Source of the DNA: Humulus lupulus
Lineage: Eukaryota; Streptophyta; Magnoliopsida; Rosales; Cannabaceae
Assembly (NCBI RefSeq): GCF_963169125.1
Contig: NC_084801.1
Location: 74,093,696-74,157,695, forward strand
Length of the DNA stretch: 64,000 nt
Direction: 5' to 3'
In this document: piece by piece, positions 1 to 12,300 of the stretch
How the letters are laid out: each line of letters starts with the position of its first letter
How positions within the stretch are numbered: the first letter of the stretch is position 1
Notes under the pieces: model-generated
Seen by the model: the letters and a program-made list of their open reading frames with translations, nothing else
Database searches by the model: none
What the model was told of the DNA's origin: nothing
Position numbers and translations under genes: made by a program

Positions 1-54
1 CTCTTAAAGTCATTTAAAAATTAACATCTAAATGTTTATGTTTTTATTGCTTAG

Positions 55-403
55 TGTCTTTCAACATTTATGCACAAATAATGCGAAAACTAATGATGTC
101 GCATGGAGAACTGTTACGTGTCCTAGTCAACCATTACAATCAGTACAATGTGGATTCTATGTTATGAGGATGATGAAAGATTTTGTGACAAATGAGTTTT
201 CAATGCGATGGCTAACTAGTAACGTAAGTGAAAATATTCATTATTAAAGTTCTAGCTTTACCATAATATTAAGTATATTAATTCAACTCATGCAATGAAT
301 GTTGTTTTAGTGTGGCGGGAAGAACTCTTACACAAAGGATGATATCAATAAAGTACGTGAAGAATGTGCACAATGCATCATGGATTTGATGAGTACTACA
401 TAG
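55..403 (+). CDS. Ulp1-like (C48) protease, C-terminal two exons, CACTA-borne
   Basis: Exon 1 runs from about 55 (acceptor gcttag) to 223 (donor gtaagt). Exon 2 runs from 311 (acceptor ttttag) to the TAG at 401-403, and the two join in phase 0. Exon 1 ends the peptidase domain: it contains WRTVTCPSQPLQSVQCGFYV, where QCGFYV carries the nucleophile cysteine typical of SUMO-protease-like C48 enzymes, followed by MRMMKDF. Exon 2 adds about 30 residues ending in CIMDLMSTT. The histidine and aspartate of the triad would lie upstream, outside the window. In plants such genes ride on CACTA and MULE elements; the role is not established. The position just inside a CACTA terminus argues against a host desumoylase. 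Open and spliceable as far as visible. Confidence 0.75.
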
Positions 404-576
404 GTCCACTCACTTTTGTTAACTTAGACTTTTAATGAGATATACTTACAATGTTATCCTAGACTTTCTTGAAGATATACACACTTTTGTTGTCTAACTA
501 TAGTTTACAATGCTTATATGAGTCATTTTGTAATTAACTTAAGACTCGTTATTTTGGATACTTGGTTTACACCAGA
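404..576. other. 3' untranslated spacer of the CACTA element
   Basis: AT-rich stretch between the Ulp1-like stop codon and the subterminal repeats. No gene or clear motif is seen. Confidence 0.5.
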
Positions 577-840
577 GGTCAGTTGGCGCCAAACCGACCT
601 GTGGTGTAAGACATGGTACGTCGGTTTGCAACCGACCTACCATGTCTTACACCAGAGGTCGGTGTGCAATCGACCTACCATGTCCTACACCTGAGGTCGG
701 TTTGCAACCGACCTACCATGTCTTACACTAGAGGTTGGTTTGGCGCCAACCGACCTATCAAGTTTTTACATCATAAGTCACTGCATGGGAAGTCAGTTCC
801 CAACCGGCTTATGAACATTCAAAAGTTGGTTTTTAACCGA
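577..840. repeat. CACTA subterminal palindromic repeats
   Basis: Five or so imperfect units built on the dyad AGGTCGGTTTGCAACCGACC, separated by taccatgtcttacacc-like linkers, with a variant core ggcgcc at about 583-590 and 741-746. Units appear in both orientations because each is itself nearly palindromic. Clustered short repeats beside the terminus are where CACTA transposase subunits bind in En/Spm-type elements; that role is inferred here. Confidence 0.8.
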
Positions 841-879
841 ATTATCGTGTAATTTTTGTAGTAGTGTTATATAATACAC

Positions 880-3800
880 CGATTTTTTAGCATGGTCTTC
901 TTTTCGAACTAACACGGAACTGACTACATTTTATGTATAAAGGATAAGAGGCTCTCTAGACATAGGCTTAGAAAATACTGGGGGCTCTGCCAAGTGTGAT
1001 TTTAGGCTGAGGAATTCCTGCTTGCACTCCTCAGTCCATTCAAATTTCTTGTTTCCTCTTAGAAAGTTGTAGAATGGAAGGCACTTGTCAATGGATTTCG
1101 AAATAAAATGATTCAAAGCTACCATCCATCTAGTCAGGCATTCAACTTCTTTTCGTGACCTGGGCGAGGGCATTTCTAACAGTGATATGATTTTATACGG
1201 ATTAGCCTCTATCGCCCACGTATTTACTATGAAACCCATACGTTTTCCCGATGCAACTCCGAAAGTACACTTCTGGGATTTAGCCTCATACAATACCTCC
1301 TTAAGATCTCAAAACATTCTTTCAAATTGGATACATTGTTACCAGCAGCCTTCGATTTGACAAGCATATTGTTGCAATATACTTCCATATTCCTCCCGAT
1401 CTGATCAACAAACATTTTGTTGACTAATCACAGATAGGTAGCTCCGACATTCTTCAGCCTGAAGGGCATGACTTTATAACAATATACGCTAGTTGCATTC
1501 ATAAAGCTATTATGCTCTAGGTCTAAAGGATTCATCGTGATCTGATTATATCCAGAATACGCATCCATAAAGGACATTAGCTCGTGACCCGTCGTAATAT
1601 CTACCAATTGATCAATCCTTTGAAGTGGGAAGCAATCTTTAAGGCAAGCTTTGTTTAGGTCGAAGAAAATGATGCAGGTCCTCCGTTTCTTGTTTGGCTT
1701 TGGGACGAGCACGGGATCAGTAAACCAGATTGGGTATTTTGCTTCACGAATAAACCTGCACTTTAATAGTCGAGCTATTTCTTCCACCAGTGCTTCAGCT
1801 CGGATTGTTCCCAAACGTCTCTGTTTTTGGGATTTTGCAAGCACATTCTTGTCTAAGTTTAGAATGTGCATGATTACACTGAGGATTATTCCCACCATGT
1901 ATTCATGTGACCAGGCAAAGACATCTAGATTCTTTTGTAAGAAATTGACCAGTTGCCTCTTCCTTTTATCATCAAGATTTTTCCTAATCTTAACAACACT
2001 TGAAGCCTTTTTGGGATCTATACTTCCTCGGGCTCCTCAATGGCCTGGAGCTCTGACCTGTCCTTTCCCATTCGTGAGTCAATGTCATCATGTGGGACGA
2101 CGTCGCTATCCTTTGCTTCTTGAGGTTTTTCTGTCCCACAAGTGTCTTCCACTTCCTAGGACTTTTCACCTCCGTGACTTATGGCCATAGCTTGCTGCCT
2201 AGGTTGTGATTTTCCCTTCATAGAAATTCTATAGCATTCCTTGGCTGTGATCTGATCGCCTCTAACGGTGCATATCCCCACAGCTGAGGGGAACTTAATT
2301 GCTAGGTGGCTGATAGAGGTTATGGCTTGAAATTCCATCAATGCAGGTCGGCCAAAAATTGCATTGTATGCTGCTGGAAAGTCGATCCCAATGAACTCGA
2401 GTAACTTGGAGACAGTTCGCGAGCCTTCTCCCAATGTTATGACTAATTCAATCATTCTGATGGCAGCCAACCGTTCACCAAAAATCCGTAAGAACCATTG
2501 AGGTCACCTTTAGTTCTGTTACAGACAACCCCATCTTATCCAAGGTAGACCTAAAAAGCAGATTCACAGAACTTCCGTTATCTACTAGTCTCCTCCGTAC
2601 TCTTCGATTGGCGAGCTGAACGATTATGACCAAATGATCATTATGTGGGAACTGGACGTGACTAGCATCCTCTTCTATAAATATGATTTGTTGTTTTTCC
2701 AATCGCTGTTGTTTTGATAACCGCTGTTCTGAGACGAACTCCACTCCATTATGGGATTTTAGTTCGTTAATGTACCTCTTCTGGGCACCTCTTCCCGTGC
2801 CTGCTAGATGGGGTCCTCCCGAAATGGTGGCTATATCTCCCCCTATTATCGGAGGAGGGTTGTTTTGATTTGTTTGAACTCTGACTTGATTCATTAGAGC
2901 TTCAGAAGCTGACGGAGGGTTTTGTCCAGCGGGTTGACTAGGGACCACTTGATTTCGGGCGTATTGGGCCAAAGGTCCTGCCTTAATAAGGGTCTCGATC
3001 TCATCCTTCAGCTGTCTACAGTCATTAGTGTTGTGACCGATATCGCTGTGAAATTCATAGAACTTCAAAGGATCTCTCTTCGTTCTTTGGTTTTTCAGTG
3101 GTTCTGGCTTGAAATTTTCCCCGGACTTACTTTTCTTTGTATCACTCTAGTCGTCCTCACCATTTCCCTTCCTCTTACTATTTCCCTCTTGATTATTCTG
3201 GGTAACAGTTTGAGCTGTAGCTGCAACATCCGTTACCGCTCTAAGGGGCTGGACATGGATCTGGCTGGTTCCTGCGATAGAAGCTCGTGCCTCTTCTAGG
3301 TTAACCCATCTCTGAGCTCGTGACATAAACTCGTCCACACTATTAACTCCTTTTTTCTGTAATTCTTTCCACAAGTTGCTTCCAACAAGGATTCTTGTCC
3401 TCATTGCCATGAGCTTGGAGCTATCATCGGCATCTCTAGCTCGTGTTGCGACATTAGTAAACTTACTTAGATATGCCTTCAACGGTTCGCCAGGTTGTTG
3501 CTTTACATTAACTAATGAATCAACCTTAATTCGAGCTATCTTGGAAGCCCTGAATGCTCTCTTAAAATGAGCAGAAAACTTCTTCCACGAACTAATCGAA
3601 TGCCTCTTGTATTGTTTAAACGAGTGCAGGCTGGTCCAATTAGATTTGAAGGGAACAAAATGCACCTTAGATCGGGTCCGACATTGTGGGTCATCATCAT
3701 GGTGTTAAACATCCCAAGGTGATCATATGGATCCCCATCTCCATAAAACTTTGACAAGTGTGGCATTCTGAAGCCCATCGGATATGTGGTCGCTGCAATA

Positions 3801-5061
3801 TTTGGAGAAAAAAGCTTGAGCTCATCCTCTGAGTCACAATCTTCTTTGTCTTATTCAGATAGAAGCTTCTTCATTTGCTCCTCCATTTGAGCTAACCTCT
3901 CGAGGGTTTGGTCCCCAGTTCCTAGGTTATTTTGGGGTTGTTCAACAGGTCCCATCCTATCATATGCGTTTGATGGGATGATGTCCCTCCAAGCTCGAGT
4001 TTGGTTTGGCTGGGCATTCCCATTATCATGTACTATGGAAGGACCTCCTTCTTGACGAGTGTGACTGACATCCTCATCTTGAGATGAATTTCTTCTCTGC
4101 GAAGTAAGGCGATCACGCAAAATCATATCGAGGGCTTTGTACCGAACTTAGATGTTCTTTAGATTGCCCTCAGACCTACCACTTCGATGATTTTCAGTCT
4201 AATAACTTCACTTTGCGAAGCTTACAACTCCCGATTGAGGCCAAGGATCTAGATTTTCAACACATGTCTGTGGGAGATAGGTATGGACAGACGAAGGAGG
4301 GTTTCTCCTACTGTTTCCATAAGCAGGAATGTCATGCATAGGCCGAGGTGGTGTTGGAAGTCTAATAGGTGACGGGGGATGCCTTATTGGCGTACTAATC
4401 CTTGTCCCATCAGGGCGAACTAAATTAGCCCGCGTCTATTCTGCCCCATTATTTCTAGCTCTCTGCTCCTGGCGATCCGATCGTGACGTAGGAGGGTTAG
4501 CTGGAACATTATATCTCTGTGAGCCTATCCTAGCCCCTCCTCGTTGGTTTCCATAGGTATTCTCAGGCGTGTGTGAAGGAGGCACCGAGCTTGGGGTCGC
4601 GGTTCTAACCGATCAACTGACGTGCTGATAACCCCTATGAGGGCCACTAGATTGAGCATTTTGGCGATCTCACGCTGTTGGCACAGAACTTGGGGTGGCA
4701 GTTCTGACTGACCGAATTGGTTTGGATAAGTTATTCCTATGGGACTTATGAGATCCACTTCACCTCTCTCCGACATTAACATCTGTTGCAAGACGGATTA
4801 ACCGAGCCAAAACCTCCTTTATTTGCCTGTTTGCCTTAACAAGATGGTTTCTTAACTGAATATTTTCTAACTCAACTGCGGTTAAGTAGTGTGGGTTTGG
4901 ATTCGGTGGCAATTACGCCGAACTCCCAGTATTGCCATGACTCGCTGGTTGCTTTCCTGGACGTTGCTGAACTTCAGGGCTTTGATCATTTGAAATAGCG
5001 GTATGATGGGCCTTCTGCCCACCAGGCTGTTTTATCTCATTTTTGTGCATTGAGTGAGTGA
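880..5061 (-). pseudogene. E0 gag-pol pseudogene (gag, protease, RT)
   Basis: Coding similarity runs continuously but is broken by many stops and frameshifts. Readable pieces: gag N-terminus about 5061-3851; gag domain 3778-3147, ending in a region matching the SLVNVKQQPGEPLKAYLSKF type; zinc-knuckle-like EFHSDIGHNTNDC and protease core [11 protein letters not shown] within 3068-2475; RT within 1898-1428, including FMDAYSGYNQITM; then 1415-1227. The RT catalytic motif normally YVDD reads YCNN here, so the enzyme is dead. The last piece, 1293-931, is the RT connection region, stopping near the CACTA insertion. Decay is much heavier than in E1 or E2, so this is an old copy. Confidence 0.85.
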
Positions 5062-5109
5062 CCACCATGATGAGATTTGACTAGGATTTTGATGAAAGCA
5101 CTAATTTCA

Positions 5110-5132
5110 TTCTCTCAATGAAAGCACCAAAC
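5110..5132 (-). other. E0 probable primer binding site
   Basis: Directly inside the LTR edge the minus strand reads TTTGGTGCTTTCATTGAGAG, the same sequence found beside the 5' LTRs of E1 and E2. Position and conservation fit a tRNA primer site starting TGG; I could not assign the tRNA. Confidence 0.6.
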
Positions 5133-5337
5133 TATTGACGCGGTTTTTTGCCAACAGTGTATTTATGAAATAATAAGGTTGATTAGTACTTAAGAATAAA
5201 CCGAAATATAAAATGAATTCACAAGAACATAAATCTTTTTACGTGGTTCAGTGGTTAAAATCCACCTAGTCCATGAGTCTATATTATTGTTGTTTCTCAC
5301 TCTATTTTGGCAGAGTTTCAGTATTACAGAATAATCC
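5133..5337 (-). repeat. E0 5' LTR, inner part
   Basis: Starts at the edge next to the primer site; the expected terminal TG on the plus strand reads TA by mutation. It is interrupted after 5337 by E1 and resumes at 19802. The flanking AATCC is duplicated at both E1 ends. Confidence 0.75.
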
Positions 5338-6223
5338 TGTTATCCAGATTTCCGGATAGCGTTTAGATTGATGTCCTCGGGGAAGCAGAATTATCGATGT
5401 CTTTCACGGTAGGTGACCAGAGCTCGCGGATCCACAGAAAGGCTTCGCCTCTCCTGTTTAGTATCCGGATTACTCTTCCAAGCAAGCACAACACGGAAAC
5501 TCGTCGACTCTCCCGGACTCCCGAAGGATACCCCTCGGGGAGGCCCCCTCCAGGAGAGGCTCTTCGAGTGGTCTCCGCGGAAACAGTTCCGTGCCTCGTA
5601 CAGAACAAAACCGATCGGTCGAGTCCGGGAGAAGGCATATTTGGAATGATATCCGTCTGACACAGGATCCCGCCTGACACGCCCGTCAGGTCAAAGCCGC
5701 ACACATCCCAGCACGCCTAAGGGTACCTTTTCGCCTACTGTTCCGCTGACAACTTGGAAAAGACGGCTGACTTTGTGTGTTCCCCATACTTTCACGTAAA
5801 TATACCCACATAGAGTCTTGTAGCCATGCTACTACAGTAATTGTATCCCCTATTTATGGCTGGTGTAATTAAGACTCATGTACGTAGAGAAAAACCCTAA
5901 TCCGAAACCCTAGCTATAAAGACCCCTTGATTTTACAAGAAGAGGGAAGAACAAATCACATAGCAAAAACTCTACTAAAATCTCTCTAGCTTCATCTTCT
6001 TCAAGAGAACCCGAGAGAAACACTGTGAGTGTGTGAAGTTCTTGTGCACCAGCCATCTTACTGTAACCTTTTCCAAGTATAATAACATCGACTCGTGGAC
6101 TAGGGCTTGTTAACGCCTGAACCACGTAAAAACACTGTTTGTTTAGTTACATTTCAGCATTTCTACAGTTCTTATCTTTTTATTATTCTGTTAGTTATTC
6201 GTTTCCGAAAAACTCGGTTAACA
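5338..6223 (+). repeat. E1 5' LTR
   Basis: Starts TGTTATCCAG and ends GGTTAACA; 886 bp, the same length as the 3' copy. Six substitutions against the 3' copy were counted by eye. It carries a TATA box and CTRR-free AT-rich R/U5 sequence. Short ORFs in it are shared by both LTRs and are not genes. Confidence 0.95.
5915..5920 (+). promoter_or_regulatory. E1 LTR TATA box
   Basis: TATAAA within tagctataaagacccc in the 5' LTR, repeated in the 3' LTR at 19488-19493. It is placed to start the genomic transcript about 300 bases before the LTR end. Confidence 0.55.
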
Positions 6224-6246
6224 TTTTGGTGCTTTCATTGAGAGCT
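6224..6246 (+). other. E1 probable primer binding site
   Basis: TTGGTGCTTTCATTGAGAGC follows the LTR end. The same sequence lies next to the 5' LTRs of E0 and E2. tRNA not identified. Confidence 0.65.
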
Positions 6247-6370
6247 GTAGGAAGTTGTTAGTCAGCCCTTTTTCTGTGTACGTTTTTTGTATTCACTTCG
6301 TGCTAAAGAGACGGTGACTACGAGAAAATCCGCTGTTGACAAAAATGCTACGGTCAACCCCGATACCGTG

Positions 6371-9300
6371 ATGGAAGATGTGGTGCAAAGCGAACCCTTG
6401 GACTACCAAGGTGAAGACCCGACATCCCGCCAGGATCGGGTCAGTACCGAAGATACAACATACTTAGAAGACGAAGAAGAGTATGTCCAAGACGGTTATT
6501 ACAAGGACGGCTGCTACTATGAGAAGGACCCAGAACTGGTCCAAGTAGCCGAAGAACTGGAGGTCACCAAAGCCAAGCTTGCTGAGCAGGAGCGCCTCTC
6601 CGAAAAAATGCAGCGCATGATGGAGCGCCTCCAAAGAAAGTTCGGAGACCTAGGCGACTCGGACGAGGACGCCTCTCTTTTAGGTGGTGCTGAGGCTGCT
6701 ATACCGGATCCAGCCGCTGCTGGACCATCCAAAGCCACCCCTAACAAGGGAAAAGAAAAATTTGGAGAGCCTGTGCGCGCTGACGCCCCTGCACCTCCTA
6801 AAGGCGTGAATCACAAGGCCGACTGCCCCCCCCCACGCAGAAGGTTTCTGGCGCTCCTAAGCCCAGACGTCCTTCAGCCCCAAGGGGGCACTCCGTGCTT
6901 AAAGGGCTAGGTGCTAAGGCACCCAGGCCTAGGGGAAGGAACAACCGCCCCAGTGATTCCGTCAACCAGGACGGTCGGGCTGCAAACTCGCACTCCGAAG
7001 ATTGCTGGTCCACGGTGGACCTAAGAAGAAGGTTGGAGGCCAAGTATGAAAAGGCCAAAGGAGAAAAGGCCCGGCCTCGCGGAGATGACCTCCGAAATCA
7101 TATTAATGACAAGCTCCGGGGACGTGATCTCCCGGAGAGTGATACGAAGAGGCTCGAGGAACAGATTGCTGCCTTGATCAAGCTGGTCCGGAAGCAAAGT
7201 GGGGCCCTGTCAGACTCTGAGGAGGAAGACCCGGAACCATGTATTCGGAGGATCGCGGAAATGTCCCTCCCGGATAACTTCAAAATGCCCCACATAGAAT
7301 TATATGATGGGAGGACAGACCCGCGTACCCACCTAGCCAAATACAACAAAATGATGCAAGTGGCGCGTGTCAGTGAGGACGCCAAATGCATGTGCTTCTC
7401 ACTCACCCTTACCAGGTCCGCGGAGGACTGGTGGAAAAGATTAGCTCCCGGATCAATCCACAGTTGGAAGGAGCTACAGTCCGCATTCAGGAGGCAGTTT
7501 ATTGCTGCCCGCGACCACGACATGGAGGTTGGTTCCTTAACCAACATCAAGCAGCAACCCACTGAGAACCTCAAAGCTTTCATTCAGAGAATGATGGAAG
7601 CTGCTGCAAAGACCAAGGTCAGCGATGACATGAAGCTGATCGCCCTCCAATCGGGTCTTACTGTCGGCTCCCTGCTATGGGGGGAAATGCAGAGGAGACG
7701 GGCAGAAATGCTGTCCGAATTCATGTCAAAGGCTCAGGGAATCATCAACCTTGAGGATGCCTACCAGCAGGCCTTTGGAGTTCCCCCAGCTCCAACGCCT
7801 TCCGTGACCGCGCCGAGCTTTGCTTCGCAAGCTCCCGCACCAGCCCTCACGCTTCCAGGAGCCCAATTTACTCCAAGTGTATACGGGCCTTCCGCGTCTG
7901 CTCAGACGCCGAGTCAAACCCATTTCTCTGGGTACGGAGCTGTACAAACCGGATGTAGTATCGCTCCTGGCATGCCGCAGCCGCAAGCAGAAGCCCCAGA
8001 ACGAAATTTGAGCCAATCGCGGAACAAACGAAGCGGAAGAAACTCCAACCGGGGAGACCATTCAAAGAAGCCCCGGAAGGACTATGAGCCCAAGTTCACG
8101 GAATATACCAGTTTGATAGACTCGCGAGAGAATGTCTATCGGGCGACCTGTAATATGGTCAACTACAGGAAGCCCCCGAAAGTGTCTCACGGAGGAAGAC
8201 GTCCGCGAGACTCCAATAAAAGGTGTGAGTTCCACGGAGACGTGGGGCACACCACGAACGAGTGCCTTCAGCTGAAGGATGAGATCGAGTCCCTGGCAAG
8301 AGCGGGACACCTCGGTCAGTGGGTGAGGATACCCATTATCTATCCCGGACAGGGGGTAGTTCACGGAGCTGCATATTCCCCGGGACAGAGGGGGACCGCT
8401 AGCGCTCCTGGAGCCGGTCACCCCCAAGCTCCCGGGTCTCAGTACCCGGCGCTTCCTGCTCCACCCGCTCCGGCGCCCATTGCCTTGTTGGCTCCAGGAC
8501 CGGGCAACCCATATCCGCCCGGCCTTGCTCCGCCACCCGTTGACGGACACGTAGCCACCATTTCCGGAGGACCGCACCTTGCCGGAAGCACCCGCAACTC
8601 CCAGAAGAGGTACTTGAGGGAGTTAGAACACCCCGAGGAGATGTGCGCCTTGGTTCAATCACCTGCTCAACGTCCCCGAATGATGGATCTTCCCATCACC
8701 TTCACGGAGGACGATGCTCGACATGTACACTTCCCCCACAACGATCCCCTCGTGGTGGAAGCCCAGATTGCCAATAAGAAGGTCTCGCGGATCTTGGTCG
8801 ATAACGGAAGCTCCGTAAACATCCTCTTCAAAGCGGCCTTCCACGCGATCGGATTGACCGAGACAGACCTGGCCCCATGCCCCATCCAGCTTCAAGGGTT
8901 CAATGGGGACGCACTCATGCCATTAGGCAAAATTCAACTTCCAGTCACCCTCAGAGGAGAAAGCGACGCTTGTGCCTTCAAGCATAGCACATTCGTGGTT
9001 GTCGACTGCCCTACGGCGTATAATGCCATCTTAGGCCGACCGGTCCTGATCGATTGTGGGGCCATAACCTCGATACGCCACTTATGTTTGAAGTTTCCAT
9101 GCGACGATGGGCGTATTGGCACCCTCCGAGGAGACCAAAGAAGTGCACGGAGCTGTTATAACGTCTCCGTCCGATCCGTCTACACGGTCCAAGAGACGTT
9201 TGCTGCCATTCCTGTGGCGGAAGAATTACCAGAAACTGGGGATGCTCAGGAGGCATACTTTGACGAACTCGACCCAAGAGTGGGAATCGAGAAAGCAATA

Positions 9301-12300
9301 GAGCCGATGGAGGAAGTCGAAGAGGTGATCCTCAACTCGGGAGAACCCACCAAAGTCATTCAGGTGGGGAAAAACCTGCCGTCGGCCATTCGAGATAAGA
9401 TCGTGGCCACTGTGAAGGATAATCAGGATATCCTGGCATGGTGCCACGCTGATATGACGAGGATTAATCCCAATGTTGCGTGCCACGCACTCAACATAGA
9501 CCCATCTGCAACTCCAATTCGCCAAAAGAGGTGGCCGCTGGACCCAGTGAGAGCCGAAGCCGTCAAAGCTGAAGTGGAAAAATTGATGTCCATAGGCTTT
9601 CTCTAGGAGTCGCACTATCCCGTGTGGTTGGCCAACCCAGTTCTGGTCCCGAAACCCGATGGGTCCTGGAGAATGTGCATTGACTTCACGGACCTAAACA
9701 AGGCCTGCCCAAAAGATTGTTTCCCTCTTCCTTGAATCGATCAGATGGTAGACGCTACTTCCGGGTACGAACTCTTATCCTTCATGGATGCATACTCCGG
9801 ATACAACCAGATCAAGATGCATGTCGCGGACCAGGAACACACCAGCTTCCTCACGGACAAGGGTGTCTACTGTTACGTGGTCATGCCTTTCGGTTTGAAG
9901 AATGCTGGGGCGACGTACCAACGTCTGGTAAACAGAATGTTCAAGGACCAACTGGGAAGGAACATGGAGGTGTACGTGGACGACATGTTGGTAAAGTCCA
10001 AGACCTCCGGGGACCACAGTGACGACCTTGAGGAAGCTTTCGCCGTGATCCGAAAGTACGGGATGAAACTAAATCTAATGAAATGTACTTTCGGGGGCTC
10101 GTCTGGGAAGTTCCTTGGTTTCATTGTCAGCTCCCGCGGAGTGGAAGCCAACCCTGAGAAAATAAAGGCGTTCGTAGATATGCCTTCCCCCCGGAAACAT
10201 AAGGATGTCCAGAGCGTTACCGGAAGGATAGCTGCTCTCAGCCGCTTCGTATCCAAGGCCACTGACAAGTGTATCCCCTTCTTCAATGTGTTGCGAGGAA
10301 ACAAGAAGTTCGAGTGGACCCCCGAATGCGAAGCAGCCTTCCAACACCTCAAAGAACATTTAACCCGAGCTCCCATTCTGTCCAAACCTGTCGAAGGAGA
10401 GGCGTTGTTCTTATACTTAGCTGTGACTAAGCACGCAGTGAGTGCCGCTCTCGTCCGGGAAGATGGCCGTATCCAGCTCCCTGTGTATTACGTAAGCAAG
10501 AGGTTATTGGACGCCGAGTCCAGATATTCAATGATCGAGAAACTCTCCCTCTGCTTGCTAATTGCTTCACGGAAGCTGAGGCCATATTTCCAGGCGCACA
10601 CCATCAAAGTACTCACCAACCACCCTCTCCGATAAGTCCTGCAGAAGCCCGAGTCTTCTGGCAGATTGCTTAAGTGGGCCATGGAACTGAGCCAGTTCGA
10701 CGTCCACTACCAACCACGTGTTTCCATAAAGGGTCAAGCTCTCGCGGACTTTATTGTGGAATGCTCGGGAATGAATGACCTCCCGGAAGATCTTGTCCCG
10801 GAACTTCCCACCTGGAAGGTCTATGTAGACGGAGCCTCAAATGAAAAAGGAGCTGGGGCGGGGGTCATCCTAATATCTCCCCAAGGGCATCAGCTCCAGA
10901 GTGCCATCCGTTTCGCGTTCCCAGCATCCAACAACGAGGCAGAACACGAAGCCATGTTAGCTGGGTTACGACTGGCCAGAGAAGTCGGAGCCCAAAAAAT
11001 CGAAGTATACAGCGACTCCCTGCTTGTGGTAAACCAAATATCCGGGGAATACCAGACGAAAGGCGAAAGGATGGCTGCCTACGTGTCCCTCTCCCGCGAC
11101 CTACTGCAGCATTTCAAAGACTACCAAATCCGCCAGGTCCCCCGGGACCAGAACTCACTCGCGGACACGCTGGCCAAGCTTGCAACGGACCCGGAGATTG
11201 AACAGTATGGCTTAGTCCCCATCGGGCACTTAGAAGCCCCCAGTACTGAGACACGAAGGATAAACGCCATCATCGACCATTCCCACTCCTGGATAGGACC
11301 CATCCTCAGATTTCTCACCACCGGAGAGCTCCCCACTGATAAAGCTGACGCAAGGAAGCTCCAATATCAAGCTCCCCGATACGTGGTTATGGATGGAAAG
11401 CTTTACCGCAGGGGGTTGTCCATACCCTTCCTTAGGTGTGTTGCCAGAACCGAAGTCAGCACCATCATCCATGAGATTCACGGAGGCTTCTGTGGCGATC
11501 ATACCTCCGGGCTGAGCCTCTCCAAAAAGATCCTTCGACAAGGATACTTCTGGCCCACCATGAAGAAGGATTGTGTGGATTATGTCAGGAAATGTGAGCA
11601 GTGCCAGAGGTACGCCAAGGTTCCGCGAACGCCGCCTACAGAAATTACCCTAATGACCAGCCCCTGGCCGTTCGACGTTTGGGGCATTGACCTAGTAGGT
11701 TCCCTCCCAACTGGAAAGGGTGGAGTGAAGTACGCCATAGTCGCGGTAGACTACTTCACCAAATGGGCTGAAGCTGAACCTATGAACACGGTCACATCTA
11801 AAAAAGCACTGGACTTTGTCATCAGGAATATAGTGTGTCGTTTTGGGCTTCCACGAAAAATTGTGTCCGACAACGGAAAGCAGTTTGACAGTGAACACTT
11901 CACGAACTTCTGTGCTTCGCATGGAATTATCAAAAGCTTTTCCGCAGTCGCCAGACCCCAGGCTAATGGGCAAGTGGAAGCTGTAAACAAAATATTAAAG
12001 ACCACGTTGAAGAAAAAACTCCAAGCCTGCAAGGCTCACTGGCCGGAAGAACTTCCGCGAGTACTTTGGGCCTATCGCACAACAGAGAGAACTTCGACGA
12101 GGCACACGCCTTATTCCATGACCTTCGGTTGCGAGCCCGTCATCCCAGTAGAAACTATGATCCCTTCTCACAGGAAAGATACCTACGATCCTACCCAGAA
12201 CCATGCCCTTCTCCAGGAGTCCTTGGACATGATCGAAGAGCTCCGGGAGCAGTTGCAGGTCCAACTAAAAATGTACCAAGGCAAGATAGCCCGACACTTT

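Larger units (their letters stand above)
1..866 (+). mobile_element. CACTA (En/Spm-type) DNA transposon, right end
   Basis: The last bases of this block read ttgtagtagtg, whose reverse complement CACTACTACAA is a CACTA-type terminus. Upstream lie two exons of a Ulp1-like cysteine protease, a common cargo of autonomous plant CACTA elements, and a cluster of palindromic subterminal repeats. Immediately right of 866 the sequence becomes the pol of a Ty3/gypsy element, so the transposon was inserted there; the 3-base target duplication would start with tta at 867-869. The left end, the transposase genes and the other target copy are outside the window. Confidence 0.85.
867..5337 (-). mobile_element. 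E0: decayed Ty3/gypsy (Tat-type) element, gag-pol side
   Basis: Minus-strand element reading from its 5' LTR (right, from 5133) through gag, protease and RT to about 880, where the CACTA transposon at 866 cuts it. The rest of pol and the 3' LTR are outside the window. Its proteins resemble those of E2 closely enough to align along their length, and its LTR edge (tattgacgcgg) matches E2 (tgttgacgcgg) apart from one base, so the two belong to related families. Its 5' LTR was later split by E1; the remainder is at 19802 to about 20290. Confidence 0.85.

Noticed and set aside
32..247. Host SUMO protease gene
   Set aside because: The two Ulp1-like exons lie just inside a CACTA terminus and beside its subterminal repeats, so they are transposon cargo.
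5363..5704. Overlapping ORFs on both strands, repeated at 18936-19277
   Set aside because: They lie wholly in the two E1 LTRs; codon content follows LTR sequence and no domain is present.
6820..6840. Programmed -1 frameshift in E1 gag at the C run
   Set aside because: The run is inside gag in a low-complexity stretch, not at the gag-pol border; E2 has gag and pol in one frame. Simple loss of a C is likelier.
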